DNA from: Bog-756 sp050014755 | GTDB lineage: Bacteria > Actinomycetota > Acidimicrobiia > Acidimicrobiales > RAAP-2 | Direction: 5' to 3' | NCBI GenBank assembly: GCA_050014755.1 | Contig: JBEKCS010000006.1 | Span: 1 to 64,000, forward strand | DNA: 64,000 nt | Part shown: piece after piece, positions 32,985-40,839 of the stretch | Position numbering within the stretch: position 1 is the stretch's first letter | Layout: each line of letters opens with the position of its first letter | Translations under genes and position numbers: made by a program | Notes under the pieces: generated by a model | The model's database searches: none | What the model was told of the DNA's origin: nothing | The model's input: the letters and a program-made list of their open reading frames with translations, nothing else

Positions 32985-33506
32985 TCAATCGCGCTCGGGC
33001 AGCTCGAGCAGCTCGCTCCAGTCGCCGATCCGCTCGGCCACCTGCTCGGGCGTCAGACGGAGCGTCGACTCGGGCACGCAATCGGCGATGACCCGCTTCA
33101 CCTGGTAGTGGTGCGACGCCGACCGGAACAACGGCTCCCGGGCGGTGACCAGGTCGGCGGGCGCACCCTCGAGGAACCCCCACAGGGTGAATGCCAGGGT
33201 CAGGTCGTGGATCATCGGCGCCCGGCCGAAGATGGCCGACCGGCGCGTGGCGACGGCCGTGCACCCGGCGATGGCGTCCTCGGCGTGCTCGCCGGGCGCC
33301 AGCACCAGACGGTCCTCGAACCGGCGGGCCAGCTTCAGTGCGAAGCCCTGGTCAGGTCCCTGCGTGCCGAGGAAGGCGCCGGAGGGCTGGCGGGTTCCCC
33401 GCAGCTCGGACGGCCGCGACGTGGTCCAGATGGACGGTACGTGCAGCTGGTAGGCGCGGCGGACCTGGTCCGCCTCGACGACGGGGACGAAACTGGGCTG
33501 GGTCAC
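32985..33506 (-). CDS. conserved hypothetical protein
   Basis: This 173-residue soluble protein starts at GTG 33506, 8 bases after AGGAG; sequence upstream is out of family and belongs to the cimA antisense region. It has RRAYQLHVPSIWTTSRPSEL, MIHDLTLAFTLWGFLEGAPA and the helical SHHYQVKRVIADCVPESTLR, then a C-terminal domain with ERIGDWSELLELPERD. The middle is helical and the protein looks conserved, but I recognise no domain. It follows cimA on the same strand and could be co-transcribed. Confidence 0.75.
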   Translation of the reverse strand: MTQPSFVPVVEADQVRRAYQLHVPSIWTTSRPSELRGTRQPSGAFLGTQGPDQGFALKLARRFEDRLVLAPGEHAEDAIAGCTAVATRRSAIFGRAPMIHDLTLAFTLWGFLEGAPADLVTAREPLFRSASHHYQVKRVIADCVPESTLRLTPEQVAERIGDWSELLELPERD

Positions 33507-33585
33507 GAGGTACTCCTGGATTTCCTGGTGGTGCGGTGGGTCGTGCGCATGGAGAACGTGCCATGCGGCGGGCCGGATGTCCAGT

Positions 33586-35385
33586 TCAGACGTCGGATCC
33601 CGCGGTGTGGAGGAGACCGTAGACCACCGAGTCGGAAAGGGCCTGCCACGACGCGGCGATGATGTTCTCGGACACCCCGATGGTGGTCCAGGTCCGGTTG
33701 CCGTCGGTCGAGTCGATGAGGACCCTGGTGACCGACCCGGTGCCCTTCGCCGAGTCGAGGACCCGCACCCGGTAGTCGACCAGGTGGACACCGTCGAGCG
33801 CCGGGTACCGGCTCCCGATCGCCGCCCGCAGGGCCCCGTCGAGTGCGTTGACAGGTCCGTTGCCCTCGGCCGTGGCCACGATCCGCTCGCTCCCCACCAA
33901 CACCTTGACGGTGGCTTCGGTCGACTGGTCGACCCCCTGGTCGGCGATGACCCGGTAGGACTCGAGGTCGAAGAAGGGCTGGCGCCATCCGGTCGAGTTC
34001 CGCAGCAGGAGTTCGAGCGAGCCGTCGGCCACCTCGAAGTGGTACCCCTCGTATTCGAGTCGCTTGAGCGAGTCGAGGACCGAGGTCATGGCATCCGAGT
34101 CGAGTTCCAGCCCGAGCTCGTCGGCCTTCATGACCAGGGTGGAACGGCCGGCCATCTCGGACACCACGAAGCGGGTCCCGTTGCCTACCAGGTCGGGGGA
34201 GATGTGCTCGTACGCGTCCGACCGCCGGGCGATGGCCGAGGTGTGGAGCCCGGCCTTGTGGGCGAAGACCGAGGCACCGACGAATGGCTGCTGGGGGTTG
34301 GGGGCGATGTTGACCAGTTCGGAGATGTGATGGGCCACCGGGGTGAGCAGCGGGAGCCGATCGGCCGGGATTGTGGAGACCCTCAACTTGAGGGAGAGGT
34401 CCGGGACCACGGCGGCCAGATCGGCGTTGCCGGCCCGTTCGCCGTACCCGTTCACACAACCCTGGACGTGGGTGGCCCCGACCGACACGCCGGCCAGCGA
34501 GTTGGCTACCGCGCAGCCGCTGTCGTTGTGGAAGTGGACTCCCACCTGGGTCTCGAAGCGGTCCAGTACCGTGCCCACGATGCGCTCGACCTCGTAGGGA
34601 AGGGTCCCTCCGTTGGTGTCGCACAGCACGAGGGTCTCGGCCCCGGCCTCCTCGGCCGCCTGCAGGATGCGCAGGGTGAACTCGGGGTTGGCCTTGTAGC
34701 CGTCGAAGAAGTGCTCGGCATCCAGGAAGACCCGCAGGTCGTTGGCGCGCAGGAAGGCGACCGAGTCGGCCACCATGGCGACGGCCTCGTCGAGGGTGGT
34801 CCGCAGTGCATCAACCACGTGCATCTCCGACGACTTGGCCACGATGCAGACAGCCTCGGTCTTCGCCTCGACCAGGTGCCGGAGGGTCTCGTCGTCCTCG
34901 GCCCGCACGCCGGCCCGCCGGGTGGAACCGAAGGCCACCAACGTGGCCCTCGCCAGATGGAGCTCGCCGGGGGCTCGGGCGAAGAACTCCGCGTCCTTGG
35001 GATTGGCGCCGGGCCAGCCGCCCTCGATGAAGGTGACACCGAGATGGTCGAGCTGTTCGGCCACCTTGAGCTTGTCGTCCACGGTCAGCGACAGGCCCTC
35101 CTGTTGGGATCCGTCGCGCAGTGTGGTGTCGAAGACGTCCACCGCGTCGGGCAGGTCGGGCAGGTCGAAGTCGTGACCACCCGCCGTCGTTGGCTGGCCG
35201 CCGTCGTGGTCCGCTCCCCGACGGCTGCGGGCGTGGGCCTCCTGGCCCCGGGTCAGCGGATGGGAGTGGGGCGGGCCGCCGCCGTGGCTGTGGGTGTGGC
35301 CGTGGCTGTGCGGGTGGGTATGGGTGGCACCGTCGCCGGCCGTCGCATACGACTCGTCGTTGAGGGTGGGGCCGTCACTCGACAT
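33586..35385 (-). CDS. cimA: (R)-citramalate synthase with His-rich N-terminus
   Basis: This 599-residue enzyme condenses pyruvate and acetyl-CoA to citramalate, the entry to isoleucine independent of threonine. VDVFDTTLRDGSQQEGLSLT and GVTFIEGGWPGANPKDAEFF are CimA signatures; the HMGL barrel continues with VGVHFHNDSGCAVANSLAGV (metal His) and GNADLAAVVPDLSLKL. The C-terminal regulatory domain has the VHLVDYRVRVLDSAKGTGSV segment. A 45-residue N-terminal extension holds 9 His between residues 22 and 42, unusual for the family. It overlaps the ilvE stop by 11 bases and ends the operon. Confidence 0.95.
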   Translation of the reverse strand: MSSDGPTLNDESYATAGDGATHTHPHSHGHTHSHGGGPPHSHPLTRGQEAHARSRRGADHDGGQPTTAGGHDFDLPDLPDAVDVFDTTLRDGSQQEGLSLTVDDKLKVAEQLDHLGVTFIEGGWPGANPKDAEFFARAPGELHLARATLVAFGSTRRAGVRAEDDETLRHLVEAKTEAVCIVAKSSEMHVVDALRTTLDEAVAMVADSVAFLRANDLRVFLDAEHFFDGYKANPEFTLRILQAAEEAGAETLVLCDTNGGTLPYEVERIVGTVLDRFETQVGVHFHNDSGCAVANSLAGVSVGATHVQGCVNGYGERAGNADLAAVVPDLSLKLRVSTIPADRLPLLTPVAHHISELVNIAPNPQQPFVGASVFAHKAGLHTSAIARRSDAYEHISPDLVGNGTRFVVSEMAGRSTLVMKADELGLELDSDAMTSVLDSLKRLEYEGYHFEVADGSLELLLRNSTGWRQPFFDLESYRVIADQGVDQSTEATVKVLVGSERIVATAEGNGPVNALDGALRAAIGSRYPALDGVHLVDYRVRVLDSAKGTGSVTRVLIDSTDGNRTWTTIGVSENIIAASWQALSDSVVYGLLHTAGSDV

Positions 35386-36304
35386 AGTCCAACCAGTCCT
35401 TGTACTGATCGACCTCGCCGCGCACGGCACTGAAATAGATCTGCTGGATCCTCTGGGTAACGGGTCCGGGCTTGCCGGCGCCGACCGTGCGGTCGTCGAC
35501 GGCCCGGATCGGCACCACTTCGGCGGCCGTCCCGGTGAGGAATGCCTCGTCCGCCGTGTACAGGTCGGTCCTGATGAGCTGCTGGTAGTGGACCTCGAGG
35601 CCGAGATCGCGTGCGATCGCCTCGACCGACTTCTGGGTGATGCCCTCGAGCGCGCCCGAGTCGGAGCTCGGCGGGGTGAGCAGCCGGCCGTTGCGCACGA
35701 TGAAGATGTTCTCGCCGGTGCACTCGCTCACGTTGCCGTCGGGAGCGAGCAGGACGGCCTCGTCGTAGCCGGCCTTGATCGCCTCGACCTTGGCCAGCGA
35801 CGAGTTCACGTACATCCCGGTCCCCTTGGCCGCGGTCGGGACCGCGTTGGGGTCGTGGCGTCGCCACGACGAGATCTTGACCGACACGCCGTTGGCCACC
35901 CCTTCGTCCCCCAGGTAGGTGCCCCACGGCCAGCAGGCGATCGACACGTTGACCGGGGACGGAATGGGGTTGAGCCCCATCTCGCCGTAGCCGAGGTAGA
36001 CGAGCGGCCGGATGTAGCAACCGGCATCCATCCCGTTGACCCGGACGAGCTCACGCGTCGCCTCGACGACGTCGTCCACGCTGAAGGGGATGTCGATCAG
36101 GAAGACCGACGCGGACACGAACAGGCGCTCGATGTGGTCACGGAGGCGGAAGACGGCCACGCCCCGGTCGGTCGGATAGGCGCGGATGCCCTCGAAGACG
36201 CCCGAGCCGTAGTGCATGGTGTGGGTGAGCACGTGCACGGTGGCGTCGGCCCAGTCGACGAACTCGCCGTCCATCCAGATCTTCTCAGTGGGGGTGATTG
36301 GCAT
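35375..36304 (-). CDS. ilvE: branched-chain amino acid aminotransferase
   Basis: This 309-residue fold-type IV PLP enzyme makes the last step of leucine, isoleucine and valine synthesis. The PLP Lys is in GTGMYVNSSLAKVEAIKAGY; other signatures are VLTHTMHYGSGVFEGIRAYP at the N-terminus, ECTGENIFIVRNGRLLTPP, and EAFLTGTAAEVVPIRAVDDR. The ATG is 3 bases after the leuB stop and its end overlaps cimA, so the operon order is leuB-ilvE-cimA. Length is normal. Confidence 0.95.
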   Translation of the reverse strand: MPITPTEKIWMDGEFVDWADATVHVLTHTMHYGSGVFEGIRAYPTDRGVAVFRLRDHIERLFVSASVFLIDIPFSVDDVVEATRELVRVNGMDAGCYIRPLVYLGYGEMGLNPIPSPVNVSIACWPWGTYLGDEGVANGVSVKISSWRRHDPNAVPTAAKGTGMYVNSSLAKVEAIKAGYDEAVLLAPDGNVSECTGENIFIVRNGRLLTPPSSDSGALEGITQKSVEAIARDLGLEVHYQQLIRTDLYTADEAFLTGTAAEVVPIRAVDDRTVGAGKPGPVTQRIQQIYFSAVRGEVDQYKDWLDYVE

Positions 36305-36307
36305 GGC

Positions 36308-37327
36308 TCAGAGCCTTTCTGCGATGGCGTCGCCGATCTCGGTGGTCGAGAGCGTCGGGTTCGGATTGGAGTTGACGAAATCGGTGACGGCGGCGTGCAC
36401 CGCGGCGGCGGCGTCGGCCTCGCCCAGGAAGTCGAGCATGAGCGCCGCGGAACGGACGGCTGCCGCCGGGTTGGCCTTACCGGTGCCCGCGATGTCGTGG
36501 GCCGCGCCGTGGACCGGTTCGAACATGGAGGGCCCGGTGCGGTCGGGATTGAGGTTGGCCGAGGCGGCGTAGCCGATGCCGCCGGCGATGGCACCGGCCA
36601 GGTCGGTGATGATGTCGCCGAACAGGTTGTCGGTGACGATGACGTCGTAGCGGGCCGGGTTCTCGACCAGGTAGATACAGGTGGCGTCCACGTGGTTGTA
36701 GTCGCGGGTCACGTCCGGGAAGTCCGGGGCGACCTCGTCGACCGTCCGCTGCCACAGGTCACCGGCGAAGGTGAGGACGTTGGTCTTGTGGACCAGCGTC
36801 AGGTGCCGACGGGGGCGCGTGGCCGCCAGGGCGAAGGCATAGCGGACACACCGCTCCACACCGTGCCGGGTGTTCACGGACCCCTGGGTGGCGACCTCGA
36901 AGGGGGTCCCCTTGCGGAGGAAGCCGCCCTCGCCGGCGTAGGTCCCCTCGGTGTTCTCCCTGATCACCACGAAGTCACAGTCCGGCGCCGGCGCCCCGGG
37001 GACCCCGGTGAAGGGCCGCAGGTTGATGTAGAGGTCGAGCTCGAACCGGAGTCGCAGCAGCATGCCCCGCTCCAGGGTGCCCGGCGGCACCTCGGTCGAC
37101 CCCACCGCGGCGCCGATGGCGCCGAGGAGGATGGCGTCCTGCCCACGCAGCTCCTCGAGAACGCTGTCGGGCAGTACGTCGCCCGTGCGCACGTAGCGGT
37201 CGGCGCCGAGGTCGTAGTCGGTGGTGTCGAGGACGACACCCGCGGCGCGGACCACCTTGAGGGCCTCGGCGGTCACCTCGGGACCGATCCCGTCACCGCC
37301 GATCACGCCAACCTTGTAGCTACTCAC
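36308..37327 (-). CDS. leuB: 3-isopropylmalate dehydrogenase
   Basis: This 339-residue enzyme catalyses NAD-dependent oxidation and decarboxylation of 3-isopropylmalate, and of erythro-methylmalate in the citramalate route. VGVIGGDGIGPEVTAEALKV, RENTEGTYAGEGGF and the acidic metal site DNLFGDIITDLAGAIAGGIG are present. The start is GTG 37327, since open codons upstream cross the leader and repeats. It is the first gene of leuB-ilvE-cimA; expression is probably set by the attenuator at 37498-37603. Confidence 0.95.
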   Translation of the reverse strand: MSSYKVGVIGGDGIGPEVTAEALKVVRAAGVVLDTTDYDLGADRYVRTGDVLPDSVLEELRGQDAILLGAIGAAVGSTEVPPGTLERGMLLRLRFELDLYINLRPFTGVPGAPAPDCDFVVIRENTEGTYAGEGGFLRKGTPFEVATQGSVNTRHGVERCVRYAFALAATRPRRHLTLVHKTNVLTFAGDLWQRTVDEVAPDFPDVTRDYNHVDATCIYLVENPARYDVIVTDNLFGDIITDLAGAIAGGIGYAASANLNPDRTGPSMFEPVHGAAHDIAGTGKANPAAAVRSAALMLDFLGEADAAAAVHAAVTDFVNSNPNPTLSTTEIGDAIAERL

Positions 37328-37342
37328 TTGTCTGATGTCCTT

Positions 37343-37386
37343 GTCTGCTCTGTCCGTACTGCTCGGTCTGCTCTGTCCGTACTGCT
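37343..37386. repeat. two 21-bp direct repeats in the leuB leader
   Basis: A 21-base sequence beginning GTCTGCTCTG on the plus strand occurs at 37343-37363 and again at 37366-37386, identical and separated by 2 bases. It lies just upstream of the leuB start in the 5' leader. Confidence 0.9.
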
Positions 37387-37497
37387 GCGCGCTGTCCCCC
37401 ACCGGTTCCCGTCGCCGGACCCGGGCCCTGACTCTGCCACCTCGGCGGAGCTCCCCGCCCGATCCACCGTCCACACACCCGACGGACCCGGAAATTG

Positions 37498-37521
37498 AAA
37501 AACCGCCCACCAGGTGGACGG
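37498..37521 (-). terminator. attenuator hairpin 2 (terminator with T-run) before leuB
   Basis: On the minus strand CCGTCCACC-T-GGTGGGCGG folds into a strong stem followed at once by TTTTT, a canonical intrinsic terminator, rare in this GC-rich window. It stands between sua5 and leuB, after the short leader peptide. The alternative pairing of its 5' arm and loop (CACCtGG) with CCGGTG of hairpin 1 could form an antiterminator. Confidence 0.7.
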
Positions 37522-37528
37522 TCAGAAG

Positions 37529-37552
37529 GCACACACCGGGAGCGGTCTGTGC
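37529..37552 (-). promoter_or_regulatory. attenuator hairpin 1 before leuB
   Basis: The minus strand reads GCACAGACCG then a short loop then CGGTGTGTGC, ten pairs with one G/G mismatch. It starts directly after the leader peptide stop. Its arms also match the terminator: ACCGCTC can pair with GGGCGGT, and CCGGTG with CACCtGG. Confidence 0.5.
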
Positions 37553-37603
37553 CTAGTCGATAATGATTACGGTGCCGCGTGAGGACGTATCGGTGCGCTG
37601 CAT
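37553..37603 (-). CDS. leader peptide of the leuB-ilvE-cimA attenuator (16 aa)
   Basis: ATG 37603 to TAG 37553 encodes MQRTDTSSRGTVIIID. The C-terminal Val-Ile-Ile-Ile (GTA ATC ATT ATC) is what an isoleucine/valine-sensing leader needs, and two hairpins follow the stop. GTG 37624 in the same frame is another start. A ribosome-binding site abuts the ATG too closely, but a promoter-like TTGACG/GACACT pair would start RNA at the ATG, giving a leaderless leader. The sequence is direct; the sensing role is inferred from composition and position. Confidence 0.5.
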   Translation of the reverse strand: MQRTDTSSRGTVIIID

Positions 37604-37609
37604 CCCTCC

Positions 37610-37639
37610 AGTGTCGCCCGTCACACCCGGCACCGTCAA
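37610..37639 (-). promoter_or_regulatory. candidate promoter of the leader/leuB operon
   Basis: On the minus strand TTGACG (37639-37634), an 18-base spacer and GACACT (37615-37610) resemble -35 and -10 elements. They overlap the end of sua5 and place the RNA start near the leader peptide ATG at 37603. Confidence 0.4.
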
Positions 37640-38313
37640 CCCCAATCCCCGTCGGAGGCCTCCTGCGAGCGTCGCGCGCCGACTCCCCGGGTGCCGTGCA
37701 GCACCCGCCAGGCCAGGGCCCCCTCACGCAGGCAACGAGACGCCGGGCCCCGGCACTCGACGACCGTGGACGGGACGCCGTCACAGGTCCCCCCGTCCAG
37801 GACGACGGCAGGCTGGTCGGACCCGGCGAAGTACCGGACCACCTGGTCCGCCGTGGTCGCCGGCGGCGAGCCGTGGATGTTGGCGCTGGTGACGGCCAGG
37901 GGGCCGAGGAGTTCGCACAGCGCCACCACCACCGGGTGGTCGGGCCGGCGGACGCCGACGGTCTGCCCGGCGGCGGGTGGCCCTCCCAGGTCGACGTCGA
38001 ATCCGGGACGCCTCCTCACGACCAGGGTGAGCGGCCCGGGCCAGAAGCGCTCGGCCAGCTCCGCTGCGGCCACCTCCAGATCACCGGCGACCAGCGCCAC
38101 CTGCTCGGGCCCGGCCACGAGGATCGGCAGAGGCACGTCGTGGGGCCTCCCCTTCAACGCGAACAGACGGGCCACCGCCTCGGGTTGTGACGGGTCGACG
38201 GCCAACCCGTAGACGGTGTCCGTCGGCACGGCCACGACGTCCCCGGCGGCGAGGGCCGAGGCGGCGCGGTGCAGCGCGCCCCGGTCGCCTACCTGGAGAA
38301 CCTCGGTACTCAC
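37636..38313 (-). CDS. sua5: threonylcarbamoyl-AMP synthase
   Basis: This 225-residue YrdC/Sua5-domain protein makes L-threonylcarbamoyl-AMP for the t6A37 modification of tRNAs reading ANN codons. VVAVPTDTVYGLAVDPSQPE, LFALKGRPHDVPLPILVAGP, FWPGPLTLVVRR and VTSANIHGSPPATTADQVV are the family motifs. It lacks the separate C-terminal Sua5 domain, as in the YwlC short form type. The start is GTG 38313, inside the last unit of the 18-bp repeat. It follows prmC, the usual actinobacterial order. Confidence 0.93.
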   Translation of the reverse strand: MSTEVLQVGDRGALHRAASALAAGDVVAVPTDTVYGLAVDPSQPEAVARLFALKGRPHDVPLPILVAGPEQVALVAGDLEVAAAELAERFWPGPLTLVVRRRPGFDVDLGGPPAAGQTVGVRRPDHPVVVALCELLGPLAVTSANIHGSPPATTADQVVRYFAGSDQPAVVLDGGTCDGVPSTVVECRGPASRCLREGALAWRVLHGTRGVGARRSQEASDGDWG

Positions 38314-38382
38314 TGCACTGCCTCTGTCGACTGCACTGCCTCTGTCGACTGCACTGCCTCTGTCGACTGCACTGCCTCTGTC
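38313..38382. repeat. tandem array of an 18-bp repeat at the sua5 start
   Basis: CTGCACTGCCTCTGTCGA repeats 3.9 times on the plus strand (units at 38313, 38331, 38349, 38367). On the sua5 strand each unit carries AGAGG and then GTGCAG or GTGAGT, so it looks like a copied ribosome-binding site and start region. The last unit merges with the real GTG start at 38313. It lies between prmC stop and sua5 start. Confidence 0.95.
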
Positions 38383-38397
38383 ACGGTCGGGCCGCCC

Positions 38398-39321
38398 TCA
38401 CCGCTCCGCCACCAGCATCCGCGTCCGGCCGGCCAGGTCAGGAGCCGTCTCCACCCGCGAGAACCGGACCCGGCGGGCCATGTCGAGCGACGCGTGGGCC
38501 TGGGCCGGATCCAACTCCACCACCAGCGCGCCCGAGCCCCGGAGCCACACGGGGGCACCGGCCACCACCGTCTCGATGTCAGCCGTCCCGGCCACACCGC
38601 TCCGCCCACGGGACGCGACCAGTGCCCTGCGGGGCTCCCAGTCCCGCACGGTCGGGTCGAGGTCGTCGAACTGGTCCTCGGCCACGTACGGGGGATTGGA
38701 CACGATCAGGTCCACGTTGCCGGACAGCCGTGGGGGAAGGGCGTCGAACCACGTCCCGCCGGCCAGCGTCACCCGGGCGGCGGCGTCCCGGTCACGAATG
38801 GCCTGACGGCCCAGATTGATCCTGGCCACCTCGAGCGCCTCGGGCGAGGCGTCGGTGGCCCAGACCTCGAGCGGCACAGCTCCCCGGGGCCACTCGACGG
38901 CCAGCGACAGTGCGATCGCCCCCGACCCGGTACCGAGATCGACGCAGACCAGGGGCTCTGTGCCACCTCGGCGGCCCAGGGCGATCCGGGCCAGTTCGCC
39001 CAGGGCCACCTCCACCACCTGTTCCGTCTCCGACCGGGGGATGAGAACGCGGGGGTCCAACTGCAGCTCGAGGGAACGGAACTGCCACGTGCCGAGCACA
39101 TACTGCAGGGGCTCGCCCGTGGCCCGCCGACGGGCGAGATCCAGCGCCGACGCACGGCACCCCGGGTCGTCGTCCGCCACGGCCTGCGCGTGCTCGACGA
39201 TCCAGGTCGCCTCGCGCCCCGAGCCGACCAGGGCGGCCACCTCGGCGATCAGGCCGGACCGTCCCGCCGCCGGGAGGGACGAGGACGGCGGGACGGCGGT
39301 TCGTTCCGACTCCTCCACCAC
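38398..39321 (-). CDS. prmC: release factor glutamine methyltransferase
   Basis: This 307-residue methyltransferase (HemK) methylates the Gln of the GGQ motif in RF1 and RF2. The SAM motif is VCVDLGTGSGAIALSLAVEW, the active-site motif LIVSNPPYVAEDQFDDLDP, and the N-terminal helical RF-binding domain has RRATGEPLQYVLGTWQFRSL. GTG 39321 starts 7 bases after the prfA stop, so enzyme and substrate genes are coupled. Length and motifs are standard. Confidence 0.93.
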   Translation of the reverse strand: MVEESERTAVPPSSSLPAAGRSGLIAEVAALVGSGREATWIVEHAQAVADDDPGCRASALDLARRRATGEPLQYVLGTWQFRSLELQLDPRVLIPRSETEQVVEVALGELARIALGRRGGTEPLVCVDLGTGSGAIALSLAVEWPRGAVPLEVWATDASPEALEVARINLGRQAIRDRDAAARVTLAGGTWFDALPPRLSGNVDLIVSNPPYVAEDQFDDLDPTVRDWEPRRALVASRGRSGVAGTADIETVVAGAPVWLRGSGALVVELDPAQAHASLDMARRVRFSRVETAPDLAGRTRMLVAER

Positions 39322-39328
39322 CCGGGCC

Positions 39329-40405
39329 TCAGCCGTCGTCCAGCTGCCGGTAGCGCTTGTCCGCCATGAGGGCCTCGGTCAGCTCGTCCAGGTCACCCAT
39401 GAGGATGCGGTCCAGTTTGTGGAGGGTCAACTTGATGCGGTGGTCGGTGACCCGGTTCTCCTTGTAGTTGTAGGTCCGGATCTTCTCGGACCGCCCCCCG
39501 CCACCGACCTGGCTCCGTCGCTGCTCGGACAGTTCGGCCGCCTGGCGGTCCTGCTCGGCCTTCAACAGACGGGACCGCAGCACGATCATGGCCTTGGCCC
39601 GGTTCTGGATCTGGCTCTTCTCGTCCTGCATGGCCACGACGATGCCGGTCGGGAGATGGGTGATCCGGACCGCCGAGTCGGTGGTGTTCACCGACTGGCC
39701 TCCCGGCCCGGTGGAGCGGTAGACGTCGATCTTGAGGTCGGCCGGGTCGATGTCGACGTCGACCTCCTCGGCCTCGGGCAGCACGGTGACCGCTGCCGAC
39801 GACGTGTGGATCCGCCCCTGGGACTCGGTGACCGGCACCCGCTGGACGCGGTGGGGACCACCCTCGTGCTCGAGACGGAGCCAGGCGTCCTCACCCTTGA
39901 CCAGGAAGGTGATCTCGTTCAGCCCGTCCCGTTCCGACGGGCTCGACGACAGGACCTCGACCTTCCATCCCTTGGACGCCGCATACCGCGTGTACATGTC
40001 GTAGAGGTCCTTGGCGAAGAGGTTGGCCTCCTCGCCCCCTTCGGCCCCTCGGATCTCCATGATCACGTTGCGCCCGGCGTTGGGGTCGCGGGGGACCAGC
40101 AACAGTCGGAGCTCTTCCTCGAGGCGGGGGACTTCCTCCTCGGCGTGGGCCAACTCCGCCTGGGCCAGCTCGCGCTCGGCGCCGGAGGAGTCCGAGACCA
40201 TGTCGCGGGCGGCGTCGAGGTCCTCGATCGCCGACTCGAGGCGGCGGAAGCACGCCACCACCTCCTCGAGCTCACGGTGGCGCCGCGAGACCTCGCGCAG
40301 GCGCTTGGGGTCCGCCGAGAGGTCAGGGTCGTTGAGCTCGGTCACCACCGACTCGAACTCCTGCTCCAACTCGACCAGACGTTCCCTCAGGCGGTCGTTG
40401 AGCAC
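39329..40405 (-). CDS. prfA: peptide chain release factor 1
   Basis: This 358-residue release factor reads UAA and UAG. The peptidyl-transferase motif is YRSTGPGGQSVNTTDSAVRI with GGQ, and the start codon is GTG 40405. The N-terminal coiled coil (LNDRLRERLVELEQEFESVV) and RIHTSSAAVTVLPEAEEVDV follow the family order. The codon-recognition region is present in the middle domain. It precedes prmC by 7 bases and follows rpmE, so prfA is within the rho-rpmE-prfA-prmC-sua5 group. Confidence 0.97.
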   Translation of the reverse strand: MLNDRLRERLVELEQEFESVVTELNDPDLSADPKRLREVSRRHRELEEVVACFRRLESAIEDLDAARDMVSDSSGAERELAQAELAHAEEEVPRLEEELRLLLVPRDPNAGRNVIMEIRGAEGGEEANLFAKDLYDMYTRYAASKGWKVEVLSSSPSERDGLNEITFLVKGEDAWLRLEHEGGPHRVQRVPVTESQGRIHTSSAAVTVLPEAEEVDVDIDPADLKIDVYRSTGPGGQSVNTTDSAVRITHLPTGIVVAMQDEKSQIQNRAKAMIVLRSRLLKAEQDRQAAELSEQRRSQVGGGGRSEKIRTYNYKENRVTDHRIKLTLHKLDRILMGDLDELTEALMADKRYRQLDDG

Positions 40406-40478
40406 GGTGGAGAGGGTAGCGTCACCCGCCCGTCACCCTGGCCGCGGGTTGCGGCGGGCGAGGAGGCGGCGCGCCCGT

Positions 40479-40718
40479 TCAGTCCTCGGAGGCGGGGGTG
40501 GCCGGCTTCTTCTTGCGGCCGGAGGTGGCGTAGCGGCGCTGGAAGCGCTCGACGCGGCCACCGGAGTCCACCAGCTTCTGCTTTCCGGTGAAGAACGGAT
40601 GGCACTCGTTGCACAGCTCGAGGTGGATCTCGGGCTTGGTCGAACGAGTGGTGAACGTGTTCCCGCACGAGCAGCGCACCGAGGTCTCGGCGTAGTCGGG
40701 ATGGATGTCGGTCTTCAT
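40479..40718 (-). CDS. rpmE: 50S ribosomal protein L31
   Basis: This 79-residue zinc-containing L31 (C+ form) is a component of the large ribosomal subunit at the central protuberance. MKTDIHPDYAETSVRCSCGN supplies the first Cys pair and LCNECHPFFTGKQKLVDSGG the second; the tail is basic. The zinc ligands C-S-C and C-N-E-C are intact, so this is not the zinc-independent paralogue. SD AGGAGA sits 5 bases upstream, inside a 10-base palindrome. Confidence 0.97.
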   Translation of the reverse strand: MKTDIHPDYAETSVRCSCGNTFTTRSTKPEIHLELCNECHPFFTGKQKLVDSGGRVERFQRRYATSGRKKKPATPASED

Positions 40719-40781
40719 GGAGATCTCCTGTGGTGGCGGCGCCGTGATCGGGGGCCGCCCGATTGCAAGGGACAGAGTCTA
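40719..40781 (-). promoter_or_regulatory. rpmE leader: -10, hairpin and SD palindrome
   Basis: On the minus strand TAGACT (40781-40776) is a possible -10. The leader contains a hairpin ATCGGG/CCCGAT (40747-40763) and GGAGATCTCC (40719-40728), a perfect palindrome covering the SD. Actinobacteria are known to have L31 leader RNAs; this may be one, but I cannot match the consensus. Confidence 0.35.
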
Positions 40782-40839
40782 TCGGAACCGGCCCGCCCGC
40801 CGTCCCGGGAAGGCGGGTGGCCGGGGGTGGGGCAGCGGG

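Noticed and set aside
37328..37534. An extended leuB start at 37534 that gives a hydrophobic N-terminus
   Set aside because: The extension crosses the terminator and the 21-bp repeats and has no family similarity; the GTG at 37327 begins the conserved domain.
38313..38397. The 18-bp repeat as coding sequence (TEAVQS repeats)
   Set aside because: The frame is open, but prmC already stops at 38398 and sua5 begins at 38313, so the repeat is intergenic.
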